In this document: piece by piece, positions 50,482-50,545 of the stretch
How positions within the stretch are numbered: the first letter of the stretch is position 1
Layout: each line of letters opens with the position of its first letter
Source of the DNA: Myxococcota bacterium
Lineage (GTDB): Bacteria > Myxococcota_C > UBA6777
Direction: 5' to 3'
DNA: 50,545 nucleotides
NCBI GenBank assembly: GCA_023150835.1
Contig: JAKLKB010000045.1
Coordinates: 1 to 50,545, forward strand
Notes under the pieces: generated by a model
What the model saw: only the letters and a program-made list of their open reading frames with translations
The model's database searches: none
Told to the model about the DNA's origin: nothing
Made by a program: the position numbers and the translations under genes

Positions 50482-50545
50482 ATGATGTACTACATAAAGT
50501 CTGAAAGAGAATGGGCAAAAAAAACTTTAAACACAGCCAAGTCCA
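50482..50545 (+). CDS. Start of a gene cut by the right edge
   Basis: ATG ATG at 50482 follows AGAAGGAGACG, an excellent ribosome-binding site, and the frame stays open to the end of the window: MMYYIKSEREWAKKTLNTAK and one more residue. It lies 39 bp after the previous stop and could be in the same transcript. No signal peptide or family is recognisable from 21 residues. Confidence 0.5.
   Translation, partial: MMYYIKSEREWAKKTLNTAKS

Overview
The window looks like a chromosomal segment of a Myxococcota-type bacterium of moderate GC. The supporting signs are two transmembrane Hanks-type Ser/Thr kinases plus a dead third one, many large secreted Cys-rich lipoproteins with MopE-type metal-binding motifs, a VWA protein ending in a MYXO-CTERM-like sorting tail (Gly-Cys-Ser-Cys, hydrophobic helix, Arg cluster), a Sel1-repeat lipoprotein, a PIG-V-type mannosyltransferase and several exported caspase-fold proteins. 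I recognise no rRNA, tRNA, CRISPR array, integrase or phage module.

Layout. 1-2.5 kb: the 3' end of a Cys-rich protein, a B12-binding radical SAM enzyme, and a kinase pseudogene in repeat-rich DNA. 3.6-9.4 kb: a large beta-propeller lipoprotein, YebC, and a PPP-type phosphoesterase that overlaps or closely follows a Ser/Thr kinase (9.4-11.3 kb). 11.5-18.4 kb: a monoacylglycerol-lipase-like hydrolase, a methyltransferase-like membrane protein, a Baeyer-Villiger-type monooxygenase, a PIG-V mannosyltransferase and a Sel1 lipoprotein. 18.8-22.5 kb: one 1229-residue chimera of DUF924, an FSH1 serine hydrolase and leucine-rich repeats.

23.1-34.0 kb is the most unusual part, a visibly AT-richer island. 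It holds four exported caspase-fold proteins: three with an intact His/Cys dyad, and one that lost the Cys and is fused to PEGA and formylglycine-enzyme-like domains also lacking their catalytic cysteines. With them are three small exported DUF4384 or DUF4384-like proteins and an exported protein with an OmpA peptidoglycan-binding domain. The module 'caspase followed by DUF4384 protein' occurs on both arms of the island, which face each other across a repeat-filled gap. I infer an envelope-located caspase system with a pseudoenzyme component; its substrate and trigger cannot be read from the sequence.

34.2-44.9 kb is a run of Cys-rich lipoproteins, a kinase and the VWA/MYXO-CTERM protein, all on the minus strand. 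45.0-47.6 kb encodes a DsbD-type thiol:disulfide transporter, which makes sense beside such disulfide-rich exported proteins. 48.0-49.3 kb is a collagen-like/tail-collar protein gene framed by two inverted copies of a 116-bp MITE. The right end has another Cys-rich lipoprotein and the start of a further gene.

The intergenic DNA is rich in dispersed repeats (families A, B, C and the MITE). In three genes the 3' end is repeated in tandem just past the stop codon.
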